A DNA stretch of 35,219 bases. It comes from a bacterium UBP3_UBA3054. Its GTDB lineage: Bacteria; Auribacterota; UBA3054. Of the stretch, positions 23,638-32,400 are shown one piece after another (within the stretch, counting starts at the first letter, position 1; every line of letters begins with the position of its first letter). The notes below the pieces were generated by a model that had not been told where the DNA came from, made no database searches, and worked only from the letters and a program-made list of their open reading frames with translations. Position numbers and translations under genes: made by a program. The stretch is taken from contig DFCM01000141.1 of NCBI GenBank assembly GCA_002366995.1, positions 1-35,219 of the forward strand, given 5' to 3'.

Positions 23638-24063
23638 TTAGAGATTTTTGTTGCCGAAGTCAACGAAGAAAGTTGTGAGAGTGAATTCCGTGGGAGGGTC
23701 TACGGCGTTCCAGAAGACCGTCACCGTCACTTCCCTGAGGTCCGGGTTGGTGACGTCCTGGAGTGAACCGTCGACCTCGTCTTGGACTTCCTCCACTATC
23801 TCCACATGGAAGGTATAGTCCGGGAAGTCGCTGCCGAAGTCGCCGTCCGTCACTATTTCGTCGGCTTTCTTCTGCCAGTAGAGCGTCTCGATATCCGCCA
23901 TGACCTTGCGGGCAAGGTTGGCCTGGACCGTCACGGCCTCCGCTTTTCTTATGGCCCTGGTGCTCGAGCCGATGAGCTTGAAAGCCGCCGAGGCGCCGAT
24001 GGAAAGGATGACGATGGCCGCCATCACTTCCAGCAAAGTGAATCCCCTTTTAATCCTCGTCAT
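23638..24063 (-). CDS. gspI: Type II secretion minor pseudopilin GspI-like
   Basis: A 141-residue pseudopilin with a prepilin peptidase site: basic leader MTRIKRG, then FTLLEVMAAIVILSIG with the required Glu at +5. The globular part is short and ends in beta strands (LREVTVTVFW), as in GspI. After cleavage it would form the tip of a periplasmic pseudopilus with GspH-like and GspK-like partners. It overlaps gspH by 14 bases and is followed by cnoX two bases later. GspI and GspV-type minor pilins are hard to tell apart without alignment. Confidence 0.85.
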   Translation of the reverse strand: MTRIKRGFTLLEVMAAIVILSIGASAAFKLIGSSTRAIRKAEAVTVQANLARKVMADIETLYWQKKADEIVTDGDFGSDFPDYTFHVEIVEEVQDEVDGSLQDVTNPDLREVTVTVFWNAVDPPTEFTLTTFFVDFGNKNL

Positions 24064-24691
24064 CCGTCGCCCTCCTGAAGGAGACCTGGCCGGTGTAGGT
24101 CACGTCGATAATGTATTTGAGATTCTCTCTCTGCGTGGCGGAAAGAACTATGATGACAGGCTCCACGTTGCCCCTGGCGTCGAAATTTATCGTATAAGGG
24201 TCTTCGTCGTACTCCTCGTCGTACTGGTCGCGGATGAATTCCAATCTGACGCTGGCAGGAAGCTTCCTGCTCGTCTGGTACATCGGAACGCTCGTCCTCA
24301 GGTTCGTGACCGCGGCGTATTCGTTGTCGTAATAGTCGGGATGCTCGGTCTCTGTCGCGACGTTGATGTCGGAGTCGAAGCGCAGGTCGTCAGAATCCTT
24401 GCCGACCAGATCTTCGACGCCCAACGGAAAATCATTGTACTTGGACTCCCCTTTCGAGGAGCGGTAGGACTGGTTCTCAAAATCGAAAGTGAGGCTGTAG
24501 GGCGCTTTCTGCAGCGCCGCGTGGCCCTGGAGGTTCTTTATGGTAATAGTCAGCATCTGGGCTTCCTGCCTGACCTGGGCGGTCACGAAAAGCTTCGCGA
24601 TGTTAGGTGAAGCCATGGAGGCGAGGATGCCGATGACCACGATCACGATTATGAGCTCTATAAGCGTGAAACCCGCCGTACTATTCTTCAT
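24050..24691 (-). CDS. gspH: Type II secretion pseudopilin GspH-like
   Basis: A 213-residue pseudopilin. The leader MKNSTAG is followed by FTLIELIIVIVVIGILA, with Glu at +5 and the hydrophobic polymerisation helix. A GspH-type globular domain follows: early helix to about residue 60, then TFDFENQSYR, a variable acidic region, and closing strands (TGQVSFRRA). The C-terminus is very acidic (DDED). It is longer than GspG and lacks the calcium-site pattern of the major pseudopilin, so I call it GspH rather than GspG. It overlaps gspK by 11 bases and gspI by 14. Confidence 0.82.
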   Translation of the reverse strand: MKNSTAGFTLIELIIVIVVIGILASMASPNIAKLFVTAQVRQEAQMLTITIKNLQGHAALQKAPYSLTFDFENQSYRSSKGESKYNDFPLGVEDLVGKDSDDLRFDSDINVATETEHPDYYDNEYAAVTNLRTSVPMYQTSRKLPASVRLEFIRDQYDEEYDEDPYTINFDARGNVEPVIIVLSATQRENLKYIIDVTYTGQVSFRRATDDED

Positions 24692-25703
24692 AACACTTCA
24701 GTATGGTGGGATAATCGTTTCCGGGCGCCACAAGCCATTCGACCATTCTGGAATAGTTGTTGCAGCGGCCGTAGGAACGGATGCGCATAGCGCCGGTCGA
24801 TCCGGAAAGTTTTTCGGTCCTTCTCTGCTCGACAAGGTTCTCCCAGGAATCGGGCTCCACTACGCGCAGGACGTCGGGAGATGCTGTGTTGTAGTTGACC
24901 TGGGCTACGCGGGAATTGACCGTCACGAATTTCTTGATGCCGGGATGGCATTCCGGCGGATTGTCGGGATTGACCTCGTCCATGTAATTTTCCCAGATCT
25001 CCCTCATCCACTGGTTGGTCTCGAATCCGGGAGTGCCGTACCAGAGCGTCTCGTCCACGGAACCGGGGCTCAGATAATTGACCATGTCCATAACCGTCAG
25101 GAACTCGCTTGCGTCCTGCATGGGAGCGTTGGCGATGTTCCTGGGCGGATCCATCTTCTCATAGTCGGTCTTCTCGGCGCCGGAAAGCTCCGGAAAATCG
25201 TCGGAATCAACGTAGTCGATAAGGCAGTCGGTCAGACGGTCTATCGTTTCGTCGTCGACCAGCGCGATCCTGAAAAGCTTTTTCAAAGAATCGTAGCTCT
25301 TCTGCTCGGCCCAGGCGGAGATGTTGATGAGGCTGGCTTCGTCCATGGGCCCCAGGCCCTTCTGGCCGAACTCGTCCTGATACTTGACCGTGAAGTTGCC
25401 GTCGCCCAAAGGATAGCAGAGGAAGATCTCCTCGAAGCGCTTCAGAGTCTCAGCGTCTTCGGGAATGTCAGCCCTGGGCGCCAGCTTTCCCGACATGGAT
25501 TCCCTGCGCATTTCCGCGATGCAGCGGTAGATCCCGGCCTTGGCAAGGTAATAGGCCTTGACGTCGTCGACGTAGTTGCGCGCCAGGCGCATCTCCGTCT
25601 GGATCGAGTATACGTAGGCCGTGGTCAGGGTGATGAGGAAAAAGAGAATGAAGCAGACCATCACCAGGATAACGCCTTTCGGTCTTTTGGCGCTTTTTGT
25701 CAT
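24681..25703 (-). CDS. gspK: Type II secretion pseudopilin GspK
   Basis: The large tip pseudopilin (340 residues). The leader MTKSAKRPKG precedes a hydrophobic helix VILVMVCFILFFLITL and, as usual for GspK, the +5 Glu is missing. The helical insertion domain characteristic of GspK is visible at about 90-200 (LINISAW, then DRLTDCLIDYVDSDD), and NYNTASPDVLRVV near 280 matches the family block around NTA-PxVL. The ATG at 25703 is chosen because it overlaps the gspF stop (TGATG) and places the pilin-like leader at the N-terminus; an in-frame ATG 78 bases upstream would lie inside gspF and add a His/Asp-rich stretch. Confidence 0.9.
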   Translation of the reverse strand: MTKSAKRPKGVILVMVCFILFFLITLTTAYVYSIQTEMRLARNYVDDVKAYYLAKAGIYRCIAEMRRESMSGKLAPRADIPEDAETLKRFEEIFLCYPLGDGNFTVKYQDEFGQKGLGPMDEASLINISAWAEQKSYDSLKKLFRIALVDDETIDRLTDCLIDYVDSDDFPELSGAEKTDYEKMDPPRNIANAPMQDASEFLTVMDMVNYLSPGSVDETLWYGTPGFETNQWMREIWENYMDEVNPDNPPECHPGIKKFVTVNSRVAQVNYNTASPDVLRVVEPDSWENLVEQRRTEKLSGSTGAMRIRSYGRCNNYSRMVEWLVAPGNDYPTILKCYEE

Positions 25704-26923
25704 CACTGCATCATCATGTTCATGTCGAGCATCGGCAGAAGCATCGCCAAAATGATCAGCGTCACTACGCCTGCCAGACATACGATAATAAGAGGTTCAA
25801 GTGTGGACGTCGCGGCTTTCAGGGCGCGCTTCGTCTGCTTTTCATAGCTTTCCGCGATTCGGCCCAGCATCTGGCCAAGGCGGCCGGATTCCTCGCCCAC
25901 CGAGATCATGTGGATGACGACCGGCGGGAAAACGCCGGAAGCACGGAGAGGCTTGGCGATCCTTTCGCCCTCCTTGACGTTCTTGGCGACGTTGTCGAGC
26001 GCTTCCTCAATCACGACGTTGCCGGCGGTGTCCTTCGAAATGTTAAGGGCGGACAAGATCGGGATGCCGCCGTCCACCAGAGTTCCGAACGTTCTTGAGA
26101 AGCGCGCGATGGAGATCGCTTTCGTAAGCGGGCCTAAGAACGGCAGCTTAAATTTGAGTTTGTCGATCATGACCTTCGCCTGCCTGGTCTCCAGCCATTT
26201 TTTCACCAGGGCGACAGCGGCGAAGATCAGAGCCACGACAAGCCACCAGTAAACGACCAGGAAGTCGGAGATGTCGATTAGCGCCTGGGTGATCGCGGGC
26301 AGCTCGGCGTTGAAGTCCTTGTAGATGGCCTTGAACCTAGGAATAGCGAAGATCATCAAGGCCGCCACGGCCAGACCCATGATAATGCTCAATACCACAG
26401 GATAGACCATGGCGGCTTTGACGTTCGATACCGTTTCATGCTCGTCTTCCGTGAAATCGGCAAGGCGGAGGAGCGACTGCTCCAGGACGCCGCCGGTCTC
26501 GCCCGCCCTGACCATGCTGACCGCCAGATTGGAGAAGCACTGGGGATGGTCGGCCAGAGCGTCGGCCAGAGTGGAGCCGGCCTGGACTTTGTCCTTTATG
26601 GCTTGGAGAATTTCCTTGAAGGCCGGATCGTCCTCCTGTTCAAGAAGGGCTCCCAGCGACCGCACCAGGGGAAGCTTGGCCTGAGTCAGCGTTGACATCT
26701 GCCTTAGGAAGTCCACCACTTTCTCGTGTTTGACTTTCCTGCGCCTCTTGGGCAGCTCGACCCTTACCGCCGCTTCCGCGACGGCGTCGCCCTCATAGAG
26801 CTTCGTGATGAAGATATGGCGGCTCTGAAGCTGCGATTTGGCTTCCGAGATAGAATTGCAGATGAGCGTGCCGGAGGTCGGCTGCCCCTGGGCGTTCAAG
26901 CCTTCATAGGAAAAAGACGGCAT
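25703..26923 (-). CDS. gspF: Type II secretion / type IV pilus inner-membrane platform protein GspF
   Basis: The polytopic platform that couples the assembly ATPase to pseudopilus growth. The 406 residues contain the N-terminal MPSFSYEGLNAQG block and two repeats of the GspF domain (about 68-190 and 270-393) with three membrane segments near 168-195, 218-240 and 372-400. The sequence FLRQMSTLTQAKLPLVRSL is the first domain's helix, and ARFSRTFGTLVDGGIPIL the second's. A GAGG ribosome binding site lies in the 21 bases after pfp. The partner ATPase (GspE) and secretin (GspD) are not in the window. Confidence 0.95.
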   Translation of the reverse strand: MPSFSYEGLNAQGQPTSGTLICNSISEAKSQLQSRHIFITKLYEGDAVAEAAVRVELPKRRRKVKHEKVVDFLRQMSTLTQAKLPLVRSLGALLEQEDDPAFKEILQAIKDKVQAGSTLADALADHPQCFSNLAVSMVRAGETGGVLEQSLLRLADFTEDEHETVSNVKAAMVYPVVLSIIMGLAVAALMIFAIPRFKAIYKDFNAELPAITQALIDISDFLVVYWWLVVALIFAAVALVKKWLETRQAKVMIDKLKFKLPFLGPLTKAISIARFSRTFGTLVDGGIPILSALNISKDTAGNVVIEEALDNVAKNVKEGERIAKPLRASGVFPPVVIHMISVGEESGRLGQMLGRIAESYEKQTKRALKAATSTLEPLIIVCLAGVVTLIILAMLLPMLDMNMMMQ

Positions 26924-26944
26924 AAAACCTCGTTTCCGATTTGA

Positions 26945-28597
26945 TTATTTTTTCTGTTCCAGCGCCAGCGTCTTGGTCGTGGCGTCGCAGACAGCGGAGG
27001 GGCCCCAGTACTGGATGGCGCCGGGATCCTGATAGGATTCGGTAACGGTCCATTCGGCCCTGTTGGCGGCCAGCGTCTTGAAGGGCTTGCCCTTCAGATC
27101 GACCAGCGCTTTCTTGATGACGGGTTTGTCCTTGCCGTGACGATGCTCCATGTTCATCATCATGGTAAGGGGCACGCCGCCCGGCACCCACTTCTCGGCG
27201 GGCGCGGCCAGGTTCTTGAGCGTGGACATGTATCCGTTGGCGCCAACGGCGATCAGAGCGGCGGCGTTGAAGCCGAGGCCGTAGCAGTAGTCGGCGTCAA
27301 AGTTGGAAGGAGAAGCGCAGCGGCCTTCGTAGCCGAAGAAGTGTGAGAGAGCGCTGAATTTGCCTTTGTATTTGCCGGCCTGCTTGAGTTCCCTAAGGGC
27401 GTCGCCGACCAAGTCTATGAGCAACTTGTCAGTCTCAATGCGGGAGACCTGGACGTTGCCGTGGGGGTCCCTGTCCATGAGAAGCTGGCTCTTGATCAGC
27501 ATCGGCAGACTGGAGAAGACCTTGGCGGAAGCCGCGGAAATGTTCTTGTTGACGAACTGCAGCTTGTCGTCCATGCCGAGAGTGGCGAAATCGTCCTTGC
27601 CGGCCAGAAGATCGTTCAGTTCGGCGATCAGTTTCTTGACTTCCGGGATGAACTCGATCAAGCCTTCGGGAATGACGATGACGCCGAAGTTCTTCTTCAT
27701 CTCAGACCTTCTGACGATGGCGTCGGTTATGGTCTTGACGACCTGGTCCAGCGTCATCTTCTTCTCGGCGATCTCCTCGCTGATGAAGGTCAGGTTCGGC
27801 TGGGTCTGCAGGGCGACTTCCAGCGTGATATGGCTGGCGCTGCGGCCCATCAACTTTATGAAGTGCCAGTATTTCTTGGCGGAGTTGGCGTCGCGGCAGA
27901 TGTTGCCGACCAGTTCGGAGTAGACCTTGGAAGCGGTGTCGAAACCGAAGGAGGTGCCGATCTCGCTGTTCTTAAGGTCGCCGTCGATGGTCTTGGGAAC
28001 GCCGATCACGGAAATGGGAGAGCCCTTGGCGGCGATGTATTCCGCCAGCATGCAGGCGTTGGTGTTGGAGTCGTCGCCGCCGACGATGACGAGGGCGTCG
28101 AGCTTGTGGGCCTGCATGGTGGAGAGAGCGCTCGCGAACTGTTCTTCAGTTTCCAGTTTCGTTCTGCCGGAGCCGATAATGTCGAAACCGCCGGTGTTGC
28201 GGTAGTCCTTGACGAAGGCCGGGGTGAGGTTCACGAACTTGTTCTCGATAAGGCCGGAAGGTCCGCCCAGGAAACCGATCAGATTGCTTTTCGGAGAGGA
28301 GGCCTTGATGCCGTCAAGGATGCCGGAAACGACATTGTGGCCGCCGGGAGCCTGGCCGCCGGACAAAACGACGCCGACGTTGAAGGCTTTCTTGGAAGCC
28401 TTCTTCGCCTTGGCGAAAGTGAGAGTCGGCTTGCCGTAGATGTGCGGGAAAAGCTTTTTGATCTCCGCGGAGTTGGCCACGGACTTGGTCGTCTTGACGA
28501 CCGGTTTGGCTTCGATCTGCAGTCCGGCCTTTTTGAGGAGGGAGGGCAGTTTCGGCTGGTACTTGGCGCGATTCTGAGTGAAACTGGATTTTGTCAT
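26945..28597 (-). CDS. pfp: Pyrophosphate-dependent 6-phosphofructokinase, long form
   Basis: Interconverts fructose 6-phosphate and fructose 1,6-bisphosphate with pyrophosphate, a reversible glycolytic step common in anaerobes. At 550 residues it is the long (plant/spirochaete/chlamydia-like) type. Key blocks are VVLSGGQAPGGHN (77-89), GGDDSN (173-178) and PKTIDGD (201-207); Asp176 and Lys202 are the residues known to select pyrophosphate over ATP. LMGRSASHITLEVAL is the fructose-6-phosphate region. The ATG at 28597 has AAGGA before it and a strong promoter; an upstream in-frame start at 28810 would overlap the neighbouring gene and is unlikely. Confidence 0.95.
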   Translation of the reverse strand: MTKSSFTQNRAKYQPKLPSLLKKAGLQIEAKPVVKTTKSVANSAEIKKLFPHIYGKPTLTFAKAKKASKKAFNVGVVLSGGQAPGGHNVVSGILDGIKASSPKSNLIGFLGGPSGLIENKFVNLTPAFVKDYRNTGGFDIIGSGRTKLETEEQFASALSTMQAHKLDALVIVGGDDSNTNACMLAEYIAAKGSPISVIGVPKTIDGDLKNSEIGTSFGFDTASKVYSELVGNICRDANSAKKYWHFIKLMGRSASHITLEVALQTQPNLTFISEEIAEKKMTLDQVVKTITDAIVRRSEMKKNFGVIVIPEGLIEFIPEVKKLIAELNDLLAGKDDFATLGMDDKLQFVNKNISAASAKVFSSLPMLIKSQLLMDRDPHGNVQVSRIETDKLLIDLVGDALRELKQAGKYKGKFSALSHFFGYEGRCASPSNFDADYCYGLGFNAAALIAVGANGYMSTLKNLAAPAEKWVPGGVPLTMMMNMEHRHGKDKPVIKKALVDLKGKPFKTLAANRAEWTVTESYQDPGAIQYWGPSAVCDATTKTLALEQKK

Positions 28598-28607
28598 AAC
28601 AATTCCT

Positions 28608-28636
28608 TTTATAATGATGGTTAAAAATTTTTTCAA
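28608..28636 (-). promoter_or_regulatory. Internal promoter of pfp
   Basis: TTGAAA (28636-28631, overlapping the phosphatase stop codon), a 17-base spacer and TATAAA (28613-28608). The ATG is 10 bases after the -10 box, so this promoter gives a very short leader and the AAGGA site (28608-28604) would be transcribed only in longer operon messages. Confidence 0.65.
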
Positions 28637-29409
28637 AGATCCTGAATTTTCTTCAACTCCCGGAAGATCGGCGGATTGCCGCCCAGGAAATCGTAAGTCC
28701 CCGGTTCGATCCCGGGCGCAGTTTCGAACATTCCGCCCGCTTCCGTAAGGATAAGCGATCCGGCCGCGAAGTCCCAGAGATACAGCCCCAGGTCTTTGTA
28801 GCCGTCGCAATGTCCTCCCGCGAGCGCCGCGAGATCAAGCGTCGCGCAGCATTTGAAACGCACGCTGTGGATCTTAGCGACAATTTTTTCATGTTCCCGC
28901 CAATGGGCAAGAAAGCCGGGACCTTTTCCGCAGCCCACATGCACCATGGCGTCCGACAATTTTTCCGTCTTGGAGACGCTCATCTTTTCGCCGTTTTCGA
29001 AGGCGCCTTTTCCCTCGGCCGCCCAGTAGCAGTTGTCGGCGATAGGATCAAAGATAACGCCCGCCATGATCGTCCCCTGCCAGTAAAAGGCCGCCGTAAC
29101 GGCGAAATAAGGCACGCCGTGGACAAAATTGATGGTGCCGTCAAGCGGGTCCAAGACCCAGCAGCCGGCCGAAGTATCGAGACTGCCTCCTTCCTCCTCC
29201 CCCATTACCGCGTCCTCGGGGCGGACGGCGGAAAGGTATTCCCTCATGGCTTTTTCGCTTTCCAGATCGGCGAAGGCCTTGATGTCGTGAGGCAGAAGCT
29301 CTTTCACTTTCGATTGCGAAGCGAAGCCTAACCTTAGCTTTTCTCCTCCCAGATAGCAGGCTTTCTTCGCGATCTCAAGGATCTCCATGATGTCCGGGCA
29401 GCGCGTCAT
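28633..29409 (-). CDS. Inositol monophosphatase family phosphatase
   Basis: A 258-residue metal-dependent sugar-phosphate phosphatase. Metal ligands are in GEEEGG (70-75) and LDPLDGTINFVHG (86-98, with D87 and D90), and the C-terminal YLWDFAAGSLILTEAGG supplies the last Asp and the family end block. Relatives act on inositol phosphates, fructose 1,6-bisphosphate or 3'-phosphoadenosine 5'-phosphate; since the neighbour is pfp, fructose bisphosphatase activity is possible but not shown. The ATG at 29409 overlaps the stop of FHA3 (ATGA), which supports this start over the Met at residue 8. Confidence 0.9.
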   Translation of the reverse strand: MTRCPDIMEILEIAKKACYLGGEKLRLGFASQSKVKELLPHDIKAFADLESEKAMREYLSAVRPEDAVMGEEEGGSLDTSAGCWVLDPLDGTINFVHGVPYFAVTAAFYWQGTIMAGVIFDPIADNCYWAAEGKGAFENGEKMSVSKTEKLSDAMVHVGCGKGPGFLAHWREHEKIVAKIHSVRFKCCATLDLAALAGGHCDGYKDLGLYLWDFAAGSLILTEAGGMFETAPGIEPGTYDFLGGNPPIFRELKKIQDL

Positions 29410-32400
29410 TTAGCTTCGCTCTCCGTTACGATGTCCCCCAGCCCGAGCTGAGTCAGGTTCGGCACGATTTTGTACATGGCTGTTATGGCGCGCAGGGCTT
29501 TCACGCCGTCTTCGAGATCTTTCCTGTTTGTCAAAAACTCCCTGATCTTGTCGGCTTCGGAACGGATGACGTTGTGGTTTATGGAGGAAACGGTGGTGTT
29601 CTCAAGAAGCGAATTCATTTCGGAGAGCGCGTACTGCTGGCGCCAGTCGACCACGTTCATGTATTTCTCAAAGCTTTCCTGGGCGCTCTTCAAAAGCGCG
29701 AGCTTTTCCGTCAGCTGCTGCAGACCGTCCACTATGCTGGGCGTCGGCGTTTTGCTCTTTATGGCGGTCAGGGAAGCCACAAGATCGGAATACTGCTTGA
29801 CCATCTTTTTCAGCTCGGCGTAGATCTTCTGGTTGTTCTCCCTTTCCGAGGAACTGTAGGCGTACATCTTTTTCAGGAGCGCCTTGAGGTTCTTTATCGA
29901 GTTGTTAAGGTTGTAGGTGGAGTCGATCTTGACATCCTTCCTGTCCTTGGAAATGATGGTGTGTTTGCTGGCCTGGATGGCAAGGGCGTCGAGAGCGTCC
30001 ACCGCTCCTCTGAGCACCGACTCGTAAGTCTCGGCGTTCTTGGGGGCGATCTCAGCAAGTTTGACTTTCTGCTGGCCTTCGGTCCTCGGCTTGGTGTCGA
30101 ACTCCAGATCGTAGCTGGCCATCACTTCCCTTATGACGTTGTTTTCCAACGCCATCTTCCTAAGCGTCTCGTCTCCGCTCAGGGCGAGGTTGTAAAGGGC
30201 GAAGGTCCAGTATTTCTTGGCGTCGCTGGCAAGGGAGGAAGACCCGTTCTGGCAGTTGGCGAAGAAACGCAGAGTGTTCTCCCATTCCTCGGCCGTGTAG
30301 AGGATCATGCCGTACATGAAGTTGAATTCCGGGTTCGATCCGTAGGCTTCCATGCAGCGCTCGAAGTAAGTCCTAGCCTCGGCGTAGTTCTTGGCGGCGT
30401 AGAGTTCCTTGGCCTTGAAGAAATAGCATTCCATCAGGCGTTTCCTGTCGATGCTGGGATGCATCGGGCGCATGGCGAGATATTTCTGGTAATACGAGAG
30501 CGCCAGGGAAAGATCCTGGTTCTCGTAAGCCGCGTCGCCCAGCGCGGCGTAGCATTCCTCGAGCTTGTCGGCCATGGCGACCTTGACGGAGGGGTCTTCC
30601 TGGATCGCCATCTCGATCTTGGTCAGGGCCGCGTGGTAGCTCTTGTTCTGGAAAAGCTCGTTGGCCTGGGACGTGAAGAGCCTGGCGCTGCATTCCCTTC
30701 TGAGTTTCTGTACGACTTCCCTGACCTTTTCGTATTCCTTCGTCTGGGAGTAGCCGCGCTCAAGAAGGTCTATCATCTGCACGACCGCCAGCTCGTTTCC
30801 GAGCGCCTGCGTTCCCAAAATCTCCTTGACCTGCTGCTGGGCCCTGATCTCGTTGATCTGGGCGCCGGTCTTGTTCAAAGATTCGTCTATGCCGACGGAA
30901 GCGGAAGTGCCGCCGTACTCGTTCCTGATCTTCAGATAAATGTTGTAGGCTTCCTCGTAACGCTGCGCGATCTCGGCGTCCTGGGCGTTCTTTTTCAACG
31001 CCTTGGCGTCTTCTTCCCTAAGCGCGTTGGCCTGTTCGCGGCAGGCGTTGACCCTCGGCTGATAAATGTCCATCGCCTCGGGGTACTTGCTGGTAAGCTG
31101 ATTGAGATGCGTGTTCATCTCGTTCCACTGGTGCGCGTTCTTGAAGTTCTCGGCCAGGTTCATCTCCTTTTCGGATTCCTCCCTGGTCAGTTCGATGATC
31201 TTCTGCTTGGACGGCTGGTAGAGCGTGGAACTAGGATAGTTCGCCATCAGCTGGCGGAGCCTTTCTATCGCGGCGTCGAACTGCTTAAGCTCGCAGAATT
31301 TGTTGGCGTCGTCCATCAGCTTCTTGGAGCGCATCTCGATAAGGAAGGGATCGCTCGCCTTTTCAAGGACCGTCAGGCGTTCCTTAACTTTGGAGTTCGG
31401 GAAGACAGCCTGGATGTTCTCGATGATCTTCTGGCACTTGGCGTAGTCTTCTTTCTTGAAAGCGTCCTCCGCGGCGCGCGCGATGTCGTCCGAGACTTCG
31501 TTCTCCATGACCTCGAATACGCTGTGCTCAGCCCTCGTCGCCTCGAGCGGGATGGTGTCCTTGGTCATCGGGGCGCCTTTCAGGTCGGCCTCGTACAACA
31601 AGCCCTTCTGGTCGATCCAGAAAGTCTTGTTGCCGGTGATGCCGTAAGTTTCCGGAGTGGCGCAAAGCTCGAAGCCGTCCTCGTCCGCGCGCTGGACCGT
31701 AAGGAGGTATCCCCTGCGCAAAGGCTGCTGCGCCAGTTCTCTCAGCGTCGCTTCCCTGTACGGAATGGTCTCCAGCTGCTCGAAGGTGGCGTACTCGCCG
31801 TCCAGATCGTTGTTGACGTCTATCACGATGGCGTTTCTGACGTAGATCTGGGCCGTCACGATATTGTTAAGGAGTCTGCTGATGTAGGCTTCGTTCCTGG
31901 CGATGCGGTTCTTGTTCATGTCCTGCCAGAGGAAGGAGCCGAAGATGCCGCCCAGCGCGATCCACCAGATAAGGGAAACGATAAGGCCGCCCCAGGCATA
32001 GCGCTTGGAAGCCGCGCTAAGCCCGCGTTTGGCGAGCGCCACAATGCCCAATATGAAGCCGATGAGCTGTCCGCAAAGAAGTATCAGAGGACCGCAGCAG
32101 CCGAAGATCAGAGCCAGTCTGGCCGTGGTGTCGACCTGCTCCTCGGGAGCCTCGCCTCCGTACGGCATGGCGTTCATGGCTGCCGTGCCCTGCGAAGAGA
32201 TCACTTCCTGATGAGGAATTATCTGCTCGGGCACCAGCTCGCCCTCCACTTTGGGGGCCGGCTGGTTCTCGGTCTGCTGGAAGACCACTTCACCGCTTTC
32301 GCCGTTCTCCAAGATAAGCTCGGTATTGATGACAAGCAGCGTGAAGTCCCCCGCTTTCAGGCGGCTGCCGATCCTGAGCTGGCCGGTCTCGACCAATTTT

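Noticed and set aside
25704..25781. Extended N-terminus of GspK
   Set aside because: It would lie inside gspF and put a His/Asp-rich stretch before the pseudopilin leader; the ATG overlapping the gspF stop is the natural start.
26945..28810. Extended N-terminus of Pfp starting at 28810
   Set aside because: The extra 71 residues overlap the phosphatase gene in another frame, have no homology-like features, and the ATG at 28597 has both a promoter and an AAGGA site.
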